From Rhodospirillaceae bacterium (GTDB taxonomy: Bacteria; Pseudomonadota; Alphaproteobacteria; SHVZ01): a DNA stretch of 57,788 bases. The translations under genes were made by a program, and so were the position numbers. The stretch is taken from positions 1-57,788 of the forward strand of contig JAEULB010000057.1 in the NCBI GenBank assembly GCA_016792585.1, in the 5' to 3' direction. This document shows, piece after piece, positions 1-8,119 of the stretch; the first letter of the stretch is position 1; the number at the start of each line of letters is the position of its first letter. Under the pieces are notes generated by a model. The model was not told the DNA's origin, ran no database searches, and was given only the letters and a program-made list of their open reading frames with translations.

Positions 1-24
1 GCAGACTGATCGAGGGACCTTGGG

Positions 25-59
25 CGAGGGACGACCGAATCCGTCCCTCGCTCTTTTTT
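25..59 (+). terminator. Rho-independent terminator of an upstream gene
   Basis: A perfect 9-bp inverted repeat (25-33 with 42-50, 8-nt loop) is followed by a run of six T on the plus strand. It should end a plus-strand transcript whose gene lies left of the window. Confidence 0.8.
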
Positions 60-60
60 C

Positions 61-1191
61 CTACCAGCCGTTGCAGCGGGTCCAGACCGCGACGACCTCG
101 TCCGAACCGTCGATCACGTGATAGCGGTCGTAGGCGGCCGAGGTAATGCAGGCATGGTTCGGGATCACGCGCACGCGGGCCCCGACGGGAAGCTTGTCGA
201 AGGGAAGCGGCGACCGCCCCTCGACCATGCCGTGCTCCTGATGGACGCCGACCACCGTCACGTCGCCGAGACCGAAGCCCCCCGACAGATCGGCGACGCG
301 GCCGAAACCGACGTCATGCGGCGTGTTCGCGGTCGAACGGTCCTTTGAGAGCGCCAGGAATCCGGCATCGATCAGCACGCGGTTCTCCGGCCGGCGCTGG
401 CCGATCACCGCCGACAGCACCGAGACCGCAATGTCGCCCGGGCCGCAGCTGCCGATCTCGGACTGGAACAGGTCACCGAACATGTAGACGCCGCAGCGGA
501 CCTCGGTGACGCCGTCGTAGCTCTTGCCGTGGAGCGCGGTCGGCGTCGAGCCGATGCTGATCGTGTCGCAGGGAAGCCCCGCCGACTTGAACCGCTCGGC
601 AGCGCGAACGCCAGTCGAGCGCTCGACCTCGGCGACCTCGGCCACCGCCCCCAGCGACCGGCAGGCATAGGAATGCCCGGCATGGACCATGACACCCGCA
701 AGCCTGGAGCCCGGGCCGGCGTGCAGCGCGCCGGCGATCGCCAGCAGCACGTCCGACTCGACCGGGACGCCGCTCCGCCTCTCGCCGCAATCGACCTCGA
801 CCAGCGTCGAGAAGACGACGCCGAGTTCCTTGCCGCGGGCGGCGATCGCCTTCGCGGCTTCTAGGTCGTCGGTGATGATCGTGAGGTCGACGCCCGATCT
901 GATCAGCGCCGCCGCCTGGTCGAGCTTGGTCGGCGCGATGCAGACAGCATAGAGGATGTCCTTGAAGCCGTGCGCGGCGAAGTGCTCGGCCTCATTCAGC
1001 GTCGAGACCGTGATGCCGCCGAAATGGCCCGAGACCGCCATGCGGGCGACGTCGACCGACTTCGAGGTCTTGAGATGGGGCCGCAGACGCACGCCGAGCT
1101 TCTTGTAGCGCTCGGTCATCGCCTGGATGTTGCGGCGAAGGCGGGCGCGATCGAGGACGAGCGCGGGGGTCGGGATGTCGGCGAGGCGCAT
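61..1191 (-). CDS. D-threonine aldolase / D-serine dehydratase-like PLP enzyme (DSD1 family)
   Basis: The 376-residue protein has the alanine-racemase-type TIM barrel and C-terminal beta domain of the DSD1/D-threonine aldolase family, which cleaves or dehydrates D-beta-hydroxy amino acids with PLP and a divalent metal. Lys41, in RPHLKTSK, is the expected Schiff-base lysine. His346 and Cys348 in NHACIT match the metal pair of eukaryotic D-serine dehydratases. Length is typical and no signal peptide is seen, so it is probably cytosolic. It stands alone, 51 bp downstream of the acetyltransferase gene on the same strand. Whether the substrate is D-threonine, D-serine or a beta-hydroxyaspartate cannot be read from sequence. 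Confidence 0.87.
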   Translation of the reverse strand: MRLADIPTPALVLDRARLRRNIQAMTERYKKLGVRLRPHLKTSKSVDVARMAVSGHFGGITVSTLNEAEHFAAHGFKDILYAVCIAPTKLDQAAALIRSGVDLTIITDDLEAAKAIAARGKELGVVFSTLVEVDCGERRSGVPVESDVLLAIAGALHAGPGSRLAGVMVHAGHSYACRSLGAVAEVAEVERSTGVRAAERFKSAGLPCDTISIGSTPTALHGKSYDGVTEVRCGVYMFGDLFQSEIGSCGPGDIAVSVLSAVIGQRRPENRVLIDAGFLALSKDRSTANTPHDVGFGRVADLSGGFGLGDVTVVGVHQEHGMVEGRSPLPFDKLPVGARVRVIPNHACITSAAYDRYHVIDGSDEVVAVWTRCNGW

Positions 1192-1242
1192 GGGACTCTC
1201 GGGAGAGGACGGATAAGCCGCCTCTAGATATCCGACGGCCGC

Positions 1243-1698
1243 CTAGCCCGCCACATCCCAGTAGCAGATACGCTTCAAACGGGTCTTCGCCCCCAGTTTC
1301 TCGTAGAAGGCGCGCGCCCGCTCGTTCGCCACCTCCATCTCCCAGCGCATGTTCAGCCCCTTGCCCAGAGCCTTGTCCCGAACCTCCCGCATCATCGCCT
1401 TGCCGACGCCTTTGGCCCGAAAGGCTTCCCGCACATAGACGTCGTCGACCGCCAGGTAGGGTCCGCCTTTCCAGGCCGAGTAGCGCTCGAAGTAGCTGAC
1501 GTAGCCGGCCACCTCGCCATCGGCCTCGGCGATCACGGCATGAAACAGCGGCGCAGCTCCGAAGCCGTCGCGACGGATCGCCTCCTCGGTCGTCTCCAGG
1601 CCATCGGCGATCCCGTCATGAACCGCGAGTTCCCGCATCATCGCCATCAGCATCGGCGCGTCCGAGGCGACGGCGTTTCGCACCCTGATCGTGTTCAT
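1243..1698 (-). CDS. GNAT family N-acetyltransferase
   Basis: A 151-residue single-domain GNAT protein. The acetyl-CoA pyrophosphate-binding motif A is visible as RAKGVGKAMM after the strand VDDVYVREAF, and the C-terminal NERARAFYEKLGA segment is the usual GNAT beta5-alpha4 region. The ATG at 1698 is preferred over an upstream in-frame start because it begins the GNAT fold (MNTIRVRNA) and gives a 4-bp ATGA overlap with the preceding small gene, which implies translational coupling. It is the last gene of the Rieske operon. The acceptor substrate is unknown; the protein resembles small diamine or amino-group acetyltransferases. Confidence 0.88.
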   Translation of the reverse strand: MNTIRVRNAVASDAPMLMAMMRELAVHDGIADGLETTEEAIRRDGFGAAPLFHAVIAEADGEVAGYVSYFERYSAWKGGPYLAVDDVYVREAFRAKGVGKAMMREVRDKALGKGLNMRWEMEVANERARAFYEKLGAKTRLKRICYWDVAG

Positions 1699-1988
1699 GC
1701 GTCGGCCAGCAGGGCGCGCACGATCTCTTCCCACTCCTCGTCGAGCGTGCCCTTGTGGACAGGCTTCTTCGCTCGCCGGTTCCAGTAGCCGGCATTGGCG
1801 AGGTCGCCCTCCTTGCGATGCAGATAGGCATGCACCCAGTCGCCCTGGCGGTCCTCCTGCGACTGCGCGCATTCATGCGCCTTGTCCCAGTCGCCCTTAG
1901 CGTCCCAGAGGAGCCCCTGAAGCGCCGGCGAGAGATCGGCTGGCGGCTGCTTCTTTCCAGCGAGCGCCTTGAACTCGGGCAGGTCCAT
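1695..1988 (-). CDS. Small conserved protein of unknown function (97 aa)
   Basis: The 97-residue soluble protein is rich in Trp and charged residues. It has a helical repeat-like core (QGLLWDAKGDWDKAHECAQ, then HAYLHRKEGDLANAGYWNRR) that resembles one or two TPR-like hairpins, suggesting a protein-interaction role; this is inference. Its ATG directly follows the TGA of the Rieske gene, and its end overlaps the acetyltransferase start by 4 bp, so the three genes form one coupled operon. No signal peptide or membrane segment is seen. Confidence 0.75.
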   Translation of the reverse strand: MDLPEFKALAGKKQPPADLSPALQGLLWDAKGDWDKAHECAQSQEDRQGDWVHAYLHRKEGDLANAGYWNRRAKKPVHKGTLDEEWEEIVRALLADA

Positions 1989-3563
1989 TCAGTCCTCCAG
2001 CGCGACGAAGTCGAGCGCCTGGTGCGCAGTCCGCCGCACGTGCTTGCGCTTCAGCGGCGCGTTGAGGAAGCGGTTCAGGGACGCCAGCACCGCCGCCTCC
2101 GCCTCTTGGGGCAATCCTGCCGCCACCTCCTCGCGCACCGCAAGGAAGGTCTTGAGATAGTGCGCGGCAAGGATATAGCGGTCCTCGCCATGGTCGGCGA
2201 TCCGCTCGATGCAGTCGGCGTAGAAGGCGTCGCGATCCTTCACCCGCCAGTCGCCGTCGGCCACCGGCAGCGTGAAGCCCGAGTTGCGGCCGGTGAAGCA
2301 GGCCATCTGCAGGAGGCCCGCCGGCCACAGCTCCGGATACTTTGCGCATTGCTGGCGGACGGCATTGGCGAAAGTGAGACCGTGAGTGAAGTCGAGCCAG
2401 CCGACATTCTGACCGATCGAGGTGTCGGTTCGCGTGTCCCATCCGGTGTCGAATAGCAGCATGTCGGTGGCAGCCGCCTCGAGCAACGCGGGATAAAGCG
2501 CCTCCGGCCCGCACTTTCCGGCCGCCTCGATGACCGCCGCGAGCGTGTCCTTCACCGGCCTGGTGCGGAATGCGGATGGATCGGCGCCGCCGTTGGCGCC
2601 CCAGGCCGGGAACGCGGCAAGTGCCGGGGCGTACGCGCGGAACTCCGGAATCAGATCCTCGCGCGACGAGGCGACCAGCGAGCGCACCAATGCGAGGAGC
2701 AGCGGCAGCTCGACCGGGCGTCCGAGGCGCCGGATCAGACGGCCGGTATGGACGACGTAGATCAGCGAATGGCCGAAGTCGGCATAGTGGCGAAGCGCCA
2801 CCGTCGAGAGCGCATGCTCCAGATCGGCGAAGCCGAGGCCGGACGACAGCGCGCCACGGACGCGGGCGATGGCGCCGGGCTCGTCCTCGGCTTCCATCGC
2901 CGCGAGGAAGGCGGTTTCGTCCCAGGCTGCCTTGCCTTCCGGAAAGGCGTAGGTCTCCTCGTTCGCCGCGTCCCAGGCCATATAGCCCACGGCTTCCAAC
3001 ACGCAGATCAGCCGCAGCTCAGGATCGTTGGACTCGTCGTGGAGCCGGAGCCACCCGGCGGCGGCGGGATAGGCGTGGGTGGTGCCGTACTCGAGCTTGT
3101 CGTGCGACCACTCGATCGCGCGCGCCACCGCGTCGACGGGATCGCCGCCTGCCTTGGCGAAGCGGGCGAGCTCGCGGGCGATCCGGTCGTAGGACTCGTC
3201 GTCGAAGGCTTCGCGCAAGTTGGCCAGCGCCTTGGCCTGGCGTTCGGCTGCCGGCGCTTCGACGATCTCGACCCAGACCGCGCCGTCCTCGATCTTGGTC
3301 GGATAGGTCCTGAGCCCGTCGCCGCCGGTCAGGTTGGCGCCCGTCTTCAGGTCGAACTTCCAGTTATGCCAGTTGCAGGTGAGAACGCAGGCGCCGTCGA
3401 GGCTGCCCTCCTTCAGCGGATAGCCTTCATGCGGGCAGCGGTTGTTGCAGGCGAGGATGCCGCGTCCGGTCTCGAACAGAGCGATCTGGCGATTGCCGAT
3501 CTTCGCGACCGTACGGCCGTCGCGCGTCAGGCGGTCGAGCGTCGTCGCCTTTTCCCATGCCAT
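1989..3563 (-). CDS. Rieske [2Fe-2S] protein with long histidine-rich helical C-terminal domain
   Basis: Residues 1-105 form a Rieske ferredoxin domain with both ligand boxes: Cys43-x-His45 in CPHEGYPL and Cys63-x2-His66 in CNWHNW. Residues about 115-524 are largely helical and carry scattered conserved-looking His motifs (LRHYADFGHSL, LDFTHGLTFANA, AAHYLKTF, TAHQALDF). This is not the helix-grip mononuclear-iron domain of ring-hydroxylating oxygenases. The pattern loosely recalls questin-oxidase-like (DUF4243) proteins, an uncertain comparison. A strong GGAGG lies upstream of the ATG. It heads a three-gene operon and is divergent, across 101 bp, from a SufR-like Fe-S regulator. Probably a cytosolic redox enzyme of unknown substrate. 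Confidence 0.82.
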   Translation of the reverse strand: MAWEKATTLDRLTRDGRTVAKIGNRQIALFETGRGILACNNRCPHEGYPLKEGSLDGACVLTCNWHNWKFDLKTGANLTGGDGLRTYPTKIEDGAVWVEIVEAPAAERQAKALANLREAFDDESYDRIARELARFAKAGGDPVDAVARAIEWSHDKLEYGTTHAYPAAAGWLRLHDESNDPELRLICVLEAVGYMAWDAANEETYAFPEGKAAWDETAFLAAMEAEDEPGAIARVRGALSSGLGFADLEHALSTVALRHYADFGHSLIYVVHTGRLIRRLGRPVELPLLLALVRSLVASSREDLIPEFRAYAPALAAFPAWGANGGADPSAFRTRPVKDTLAAVIEAAGKCGPEALYPALLEAAATDMLLFDTGWDTRTDTSIGQNVGWLDFTHGLTFANAVRQQCAKYPELWPAGLLQMACFTGRNSGFTLPVADGDWRVKDRDAFYADCIERIADHGEDRYILAAHYLKTFLAVREEVAAGLPQEAEAAVLASLNRFLNAPLKRKHVRRTAHQALDFVALED

Positions 3564-3664
3564 CGCCGGCCCTCCTGGATCGGAGCCCTCATTCCAGACC
3601 CGGCGCCGGAATTAGTCAAGTAACTGCTTTTCAAATACCCTTGCGCGTGCTACGCCATCACCCG

Positions 3665-4342
3665 ATGTCCGAGGGCACGGCCGAGCGCATCCTGTTCCTC
3701 CTGAAGACGCGGGCGCCGCTGACGGCGGGCGATCTCGCGCGCGACCTCGGCATCACCGCGATGGGCGTGCGCCAGCACCTGGCGCGGCTGGAGGCCGACG
3801 GTCTCGTCGCCTTCGCCGACGAGCGCAAGAGCGTCGGCCGGCCGAAGCGCCATTGGCGGCTGACCGCCAAGGCCGAGGCCCGCTTTCCCGATACCCATGC
3901 CCAGGTCGCCGTCGAGCTGATCGGCGGCGTCGACAGGCTGTTCGGGCCACAAGGCCTCGACCGGCTGATCGCGCTGCGCGAGGCCGAGATGCTCCTGCGA
4001 TACCACCGCGAGCTCGATCTTGCCGGAACGCTGGCGAAGCGCGTGAGGCGCTTGGCCGAGCTGCGCCAGATCGAGGGCTACATGGCCGCGGTGGAGACGG
4101 AGACGGATGGCAGCTACCTGCTGGTCGAGAACCATTGCCCGATCTGCGCGGCGGCGAAGGCCTGCCAGGGCTTCTGCCGATCGGAGCTGTCGATGTTCCA
4201 GGCGCTGCTCGCCGACTGCACGGTCGAGCGGATCGACCACATCCTCGCCGGCGCGCGTCGCTGCGCCTACCGGATCACGCCCGCCGCGTCGCCTTCTCGG
4301 ACTTCTTCGCGGGATCGTCGCTCCGCCGTTCCGGGCCGTTGA
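3665..4342 (+). CDS. SufR-like [4Fe-4S] transcriptional regulator
   Basis: A 225-residue regulator with an N-terminal winged helix-turn-helix (about 5-70, including LARDLGITAMGVRQHLARL and the wing VGRPKRHWRLT). The C-terminal half carries Cys158, Cys171, Cys185 and Cys200, exactly C-x12-C-x13-C-x14-C, the cluster-binding spacing of SufR, a repressor of Fe-S assembly genes. The ATG at 3665 is chosen because an upstream in-frame start adds 36 residues without domain character and overlaps the divergent Rieske gene. No suf or isc genes are present in the window, so it more likely controls the divergent Rieske operon. Its last 68 bp overlap the convergent response-regulator gene. Confidence 0.83.
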   Translation: MSEGTAERILFLLKTRAPLTAGDLARDLGITAMGVRQHLARLEADGLVAFADERKSVGRPKRHWRLTAKAEARFPDTHAQVAVELIGGVDRLFGPQGLDRLIALREAEMLLRYHRELDLAGTLAKRVRRLAELRQIEGYMAAVETETDGSYLLVENHCPICAAAKACQGFCRSELSMFQALLADCTVERIDHILAGARRCAYRITPAASPSRTSSRDRRSAVPGR

Positions 4343-4796
4343 ACGGCAGCACGCGGCGGCGGCGGTCGGGGCCGAAGTAGCCGTTGGCGCGGATGAAGGG
4401 GCGCGGCGCGTCGATGATCGCATTGATGCGGGCGCAGAGCGCCTTGACCGAGACCGGCTTCGCCATGAACTCGGTGACGCCTGCATCGCGCGCCTGCAGC
4501 ACCCGCGCACGCTCGGTGTGGCCGCTCAGCATGATGATCGGCACGAACTGGTCGGGGCTCTCGGGCGAGGTGCGGATCTGCCGGGTCAGCTCGAGCCCGT
4601 CCATCGGCTCCATGTTCCAGTCGAGGATGACGATGTCGACGGCGTGCGTTCCCAGCTGCTTCATCGCCGCGGTGCCGTCCACGGCCTCGATGATCGAGCC
4701 GACGCCGAGCGCTTCCAGGATGTCGCGGACGAGGCTGCGCATCGGCTTGTTGTCCTCGGCGATGAGGATCGTCAGCTTCTCGAACGGGCTCGCCAT
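4275..4796 (-). CDS. CheY-like single-domain response regulator with basic C-terminal tail
   Basis: A 173-residue protein whose residues 5-128 form a receiver domain: acidic pocket Glu14/Asp15, phosphoacceptor Asp59 (VILDW), Thr94 region and Lys113 (AKP). After the receiver a short tail carries two clusters of basic residues (GPDRRRR, GPERR), as in many alphaproteobacterial stand-alone regulators, with no DNA-binding domain. The start at 4796 follows GGAAGGA at good spacing. An AT-rich stretch upstream (4855-4915) is the likely promoter region. No kinase gene is adjacent. Its 3' end overlaps the convergent SufR-like gene. Confidence 0.88.
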   Translation of the reverse strand: MASPFEKLTILIAEDNKPMRSLVRDILEALGVGSIIEAVDGTAAMKQLGTHAVDIVILDWNMEPMDGLELTRQIRTSPESPDQFVPIIMLSGHTERARVLQARDAGVTEFMAKPVSVKALCARINAIIDAPRPFIRANGYFGPDRRRRVLPFNGPERRSDDPAKKSEKATRRA

Positions 4797-4854
4797 ATTT
4801 TCCTTCCACCCCCTACGCGGGCGCACTTCTCTGCTTCGGATGCTACGAGCAGAT

Positions 4855-4938
4855 CGAGCGCGTTTTAAATAATCATTTTATACGAATTTTAAGTAGTTTA
4901 ACCAATTGTAATCTAGAGGGCACCAAAGTCACGCCCTC
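4855..4938. promoter_or_regulatory. AT-rich intergenic region with a small hairpin
   Basis: The spacer between the response regulator and the ABC permease is strikingly AT-rich at about 4861-4915, unlike the rest of the window, and probably holds the minus-strand promoter of the response regulator. A 6-bp inverted repeat at 4916-4921 and 4933-4938 (11-nt loop) lies just past the permease stop and may be a weak terminator for the importer operon. It has no clear T tract. Confidence 0.4.
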
Positions 4939-4959
4939 AAGGCTAAAAATCCGTGTTTG

Positions 4960-5790
4960 CTAGCCCTTGACCGCGCCCGCCTGGAGCCCGGCGACTACAT
5001 AACGCTGGACCGCGATCACGAAGACCAGCACCGGCAGCAGCTGAATCGTCGCCGCGGCGAACAGAATCCCCCACTCCACCCCATCGGCGGTGCTGAGCAT
5101 CTCGCTGATGATCAGGGGGGCGGTCTTGGCGACTCGGGTGGTGAAGATCAGCGCGAAGATGAATTCGTTCCACGAGAAGACCAGGACGAAGATCGATGAC
5201 GCGACGATGCCTTGTGCCGCCAGCGGCAGGATCACGCGGGTCAGCGTCTTAAACAGGTCGGCGCCGTCGACGAAGGCCGCCTCCTCCAGCTCGCGCGGGA
5301 TCTGCTCGATGAAGGCCCGCATGATCCAGGTGCCGAGACTGACGAAGAATGTGGCGTAGAGGACAATCAGCAGGACGTGCGTGTCGCTCAAGCCCAGCAG
5401 GTTCACCGCCGGGAACAACGGCAGCGTGATGATGATCGGCGGGAACATGCGCACGAAGATCATGAAGAACGCAGATCCGGTCAGCAGCCGGCTCGAGTAG
5501 CGGGCATAGACGTAGCCCGCCATCGAGGTGACGACGACGGTCAGCACCGTGGCACCTGTGGTGATGATCAGGCTGTTCAGCATGTTCGGATAGAAGGCTG
5601 GCCACAGCTGGCCGAGACGTCGGTAGCTGTCGAGCGTCGGCGTGAAGACGAAGCTCGGCGGCACCGCGAAGATCTCGCGGACGTCCTTGAACGACGACAT
5701 CACCACCAGGAAGATCGGGAACCCCGACCATACGACCGCGATCAGGATCAACAGCAGCCGGATCGCGCGGGTTCTCCACGTATCAGACAT
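4960..5790 (-). CDS. Carbohydrate-type ABC transporter permease (MalG-like)
   Basis: A 276-residue inner-membrane permease with about six transmembrane segments. The cytoplasmic EAA loop, EEAAFVDGADLF near residue 195, contacts the ATPase. It is the second permease of a MalFGK-type (CUT1) importer. Its ATG lies 8 bp inside the end of the MalF-like gene, so the two are translationally coupled. No ATP-binding subunit follows; after this gene comes an AT-rich spacer and an unrelated response regulator, so the ATPase must be encoded elsewhere. Confidence 0.9.
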   Translation of the reverse strand: MSDTWRTRAIRLLLILIAVVWSGFPIFLVVMSSFKDVREIFAVPPSFVFTPTLDSYRRLGQLWPAFYPNMLNSLIITTGATVLTVVVTSMAGYVYARYSSRLLTGSAFFMIFVRMFPPIIITLPLFPAVNLLGLSDTHVLLIVLYATFFVSLGTWIMRAFIEQIPRELEEAAFVDGADLFKTLTRVILPLAAQGIVASSIFVLVFSWNEFIFALIFTTRVAKTAPLIISEMLSTADGVEWGILFAAATIQLLPVLVFVIAVQRYVVAGLQAGAVKG

Positions 5791-6652
5791 GACGAAACAG
5801 CTTCACGTACATGGCGCGGAGATAGGGAAGCGCGATCACCAGCGACAACAGCAGCAGCATCCAGCCGGTAGCCGAAGCGCCGCCGAACTCGTGATAGCGG
5901 AAGGCCTGGCGGTAGAGATAGACGGCCAGCACCTCGGTCATCCGCGCCGGCCCGCCTTCGGTGAGCAGCCAGACCTCGGAGAAGATCCGCATCGCGAAGA
6001 TGTAGCGGAACATCAGCGCCACGAAGACCGCCGGCAGGATCAGCCGGAGCGTCACGTGCCAGAAGGTCTGCCACGGCGTGGCACCGTCGACCTTGGCGGA
6101 CTCGATCAGCTCGCTCGGGATCGTGGTGACGGCGGCATAGAGGATCAGGAAGGTGAACGGCAGGTGCTGCCAGATCGCCAGCACCGAGACGACCATCAGC
6201 GCCGTGAACGGGTCGGTCGAATATTCGATCTGGCCGAGTCCGATCGACTTCAGCGCGTAGTTGATCATGCCGACGTCGGGCTCAAGCATGTAGCGCCACA
6301 TGACCACCGTGGTGACCTCGGTGATCGCATAGGGCGCGAGGATGATCGCGATCACCACGCGCTTGAACGGGACCCATCCGGCCATCAGCAGCGCCAGGCC
6401 GAGGCCGAGCGCCAGCTCGCCATAGACCACGACGTTGACGACGATCAGCGTGTTCCAGAACGACCGCCAGAAGATGCGGTCGCCGAGCAGCGTGACGAAA
6501 TTTGAGAGGCCTACGAACTCCGGCGGGCCACCGAACGTGGAATGCGTGAGGCTGAGCCAGCCGACATAGAGAGCAGGCAAGAAGATGAAGACGAGCAGCA
6601 GCAGATGGACCGGCGCGACCATCAGGTAATGGATGGGACGCAGCGTCCACAT
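5783..6652 (-). CDS. Carbohydrate-type ABC transporter permease (MalF-like)
   Basis: A 289-residue permease with about six transmembrane helices and the EAA loop ESAKVDGATPWQTFW. The ATG at 6652 (MWTLRPIHYLMVAP) is chosen because translation upstream of it gives an Arg/Ser-rich, non-membrane sequence typical of out-of-gene reading. It lies between the binding-protein gene (88 bp upstream) and the MalG-like gene (8-bp overlap). Family knowledge points to mono- or oligosaccharide, polyol or glycerol-phosphate-type substrates; the actual one is not evident. Confidence 0.88.
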   Translation of the reverse strand: MWTLRPIHYLMVAPVHLLLLVFIFLPALYVGWLSLTHSTFGGPPEFVGLSNFVTLLGDRIFWRSFWNTLIVVNVVVYGELALGLGLALLMAGWVPFKRVVIAIILAPYAITEVTTVVMWRYMLEPDVGMINYALKSIGLGQIEYSTDPFTALMVVSVLAIWQHLPFTFLILYAAVTTIPSELIESAKVDGATPWQTFWHVTLRLILPAVFVALMFRYIFAMRIFSEVWLLTEGGPARMTEVLAVYLYRQAFRYHEFGGASATGWMLLLLSLVIALPYLRAMYVKLFRHV

Positions 6653-6740
6653 GCCGGGATGCCTTCGCGAGACTTGGTTGAGACGAAACCGGCGGACGCC
6701 CAGGGCGAGCGACCGCCGGGAAAGCCTAGCTGCTTTTCGC

Positions 6741-8015
6741 TTACTTCGGCAGGAGCGGCTCGACCCGCTTCTTGAGGTCGGCCATCGCCTGCTCCGGCGT
6801 CTTCGTGCCGAGCATCGCCTGCTGGATCTCCTCCATGAAGAAGTCCATGGCCTTCTGGGTGTTCTCGAAGCCGGGGACGGTCGAACGGGCACCCTGCAGC
6901 ACTGCCGCCTCGTCGTCGGCGTAGGGCACGAGCTTCCGCACGCCCTCGTCCTTATAGGCCGAGATGCGGACCGGGCCGTTGCCGTTGATCGCCTGGGCGA
7001 TCGTCGCCTTCTTCGACGACAGCTCCTTGATCAGCGTCCAGGCGAGCTGCTTGTTCTTCGAGTTCGCCGGGATCGCCATGCCCCAGACCGAGGTCTTCGC
7101 CGGCGCGATGCCGCCGCCAGAAGCCGGGATCGTCGTCACCTTGAACTCGCCCGGGAATTTGCTCTGCTTGGCGTCGTTGTAGTTGAAGTAGCGGCCGAAG
7201 GGCTGGTTGGTCATCGCCGCCCGCCCCTGCTGCATCATCGTGATCACCTCCTCGGTTTTGAAGGTGAACACGTTCTTCGGAAGGATGCCCTTCTGGAAGA
7301 AGTTGCGGAGCAGGTGCACGACCTTGAGCGAACCCGGGCTGTCGGCGACGAACCTGTAGTCGGAGGTGATGAAGTCGCCGCCAAAGGCACGCATCAGGTC
7401 GACGACGCCGGAGGGATCGTCGAAGCTGGTGATGAAGCCGTGCACCAGCGTGCCGTCGGAGCGCGTGTATTGCATCTTCTCGGCGAGCTCGAGCAGCGCC
7501 TCCATGGTCTTCGGCGGCGCGGCCACGCCGCGTTCGGTGAAGTAGACCTGGTTGTAGAGAAGGCCGTGGGTCGCGTGCCGGAACGGGATCGCGATCAGCT
7601 TGCCCTTGTGCGTATGCGCGGTGCGCATGCCGGCCGAGATCTCCTCGAAGTCCTCGATGCCGTCGCGCTTCTGGTACTCGCCCAGATCCTCGAACAGGCG
7701 GGCGACCTGGGGACCGGAATAGCGCTCGAGGATGAAGGCGATGTCGACCGTGCCGCTGGCGAGGCTCGCCTCGCGATATACGCGCTCGTGCACCGCCTCG
7801 ACGCCGAAGGTCAGCCACTCGACGGCGACGCCGTTCCTCTTCTGCCAGTCGGCCGAGCTGTCACCGCCCTTCTCGCCGGTGACCGCCGACTTATGGACAG
7901 CGTGGCTCATGATCACCAGCTTCTCGGGCTTGGCCTGGGAAAAAGCGGCCGACGACGTCACGGCCAGGGCCGCGGCAGCGACGGTGCCGAGAATGGTGTG
8001 CTTCCAACCGCGCAT
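6741..8015 (-). CDS. Extracellular solute-binding protein, family 1
   Basis: A 424-residue periplasmic binding protein with a Sec signal peptide (n-region MRGWKHT, hydrophobic core, likely cleavage after AAFSQA). The mature part has the family-1 (CUT1) pattern, including PFRHATHGLLYNQVYF and GRAAMTNQPFGRYF. It captures the substrate for the two downstream permeases. The gene is preceded by a 104-bp spacer with a candidate operator, then the GntR regulator gene. Confidence 0.9.
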   Translation of the reverse strand: MRGWKHTILGTVAAAALAVTSSAAFSQAKPEKLVIMSHAVHKSAVTGEKGGDSSADWQKRNGVAVEWLTFGVEAVHERVYREASLASGTVDIAFILERYSGPQVARLFEDLGEYQKRDGIEDFEEISAGMRTAHTHKGKLIAIPFRHATHGLLYNQVYFTERGVAAPPKTMEALLELAEKMQYTRSDGTLVHGFITSFDDPSGVVDLMRAFGGDFITSDYRFVADSPGSLKVVHLLRNFFQKGILPKNVFTFKTEEVITMMQQGRAAMTNQPFGRYFNYNDAKQSKFPGEFKVTTIPASGGGIAPAKTSVWGMAIPANSKNKQLAWTLIKELSSKKATIAQAINGNGPVRISAYKDEGVRKLVPYADDEAAVLQGARSTVPGFENTQKAMDFFMEEIQQAMLGTKTPEQAMADLKKRVEPLLPK

Positions 8016-8080
8016 GGATCCTCCCGGGATGCCTTGTTGGAGGGGTTCTCCCCTCTGTGCCGCTTTCTTCCGGGAAAATT

Positions 8081-8093
8081 ACAAATTTGTCAA
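8081..8093 (-). promoter_or_regulatory. Candidate operator and -35 element upstream of the binding-protein gene
   Basis: A perfect 10-bp palindrome, ACAAATTTGT (8081-8090), overlaps a consensus TTGACA read on the minus strand (8093-8088), 73 bp upstream of the solute-binding protein start. A palindrome over a -35 box beside a GntR gene suggests autoregulated transporter control. The matching -10 is poor, so this is a suggestion only. Confidence 0.38.
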
Positions 8094-8119
8094 CGCGAAC
8101 GACAAGCTATTCAGGCCGA

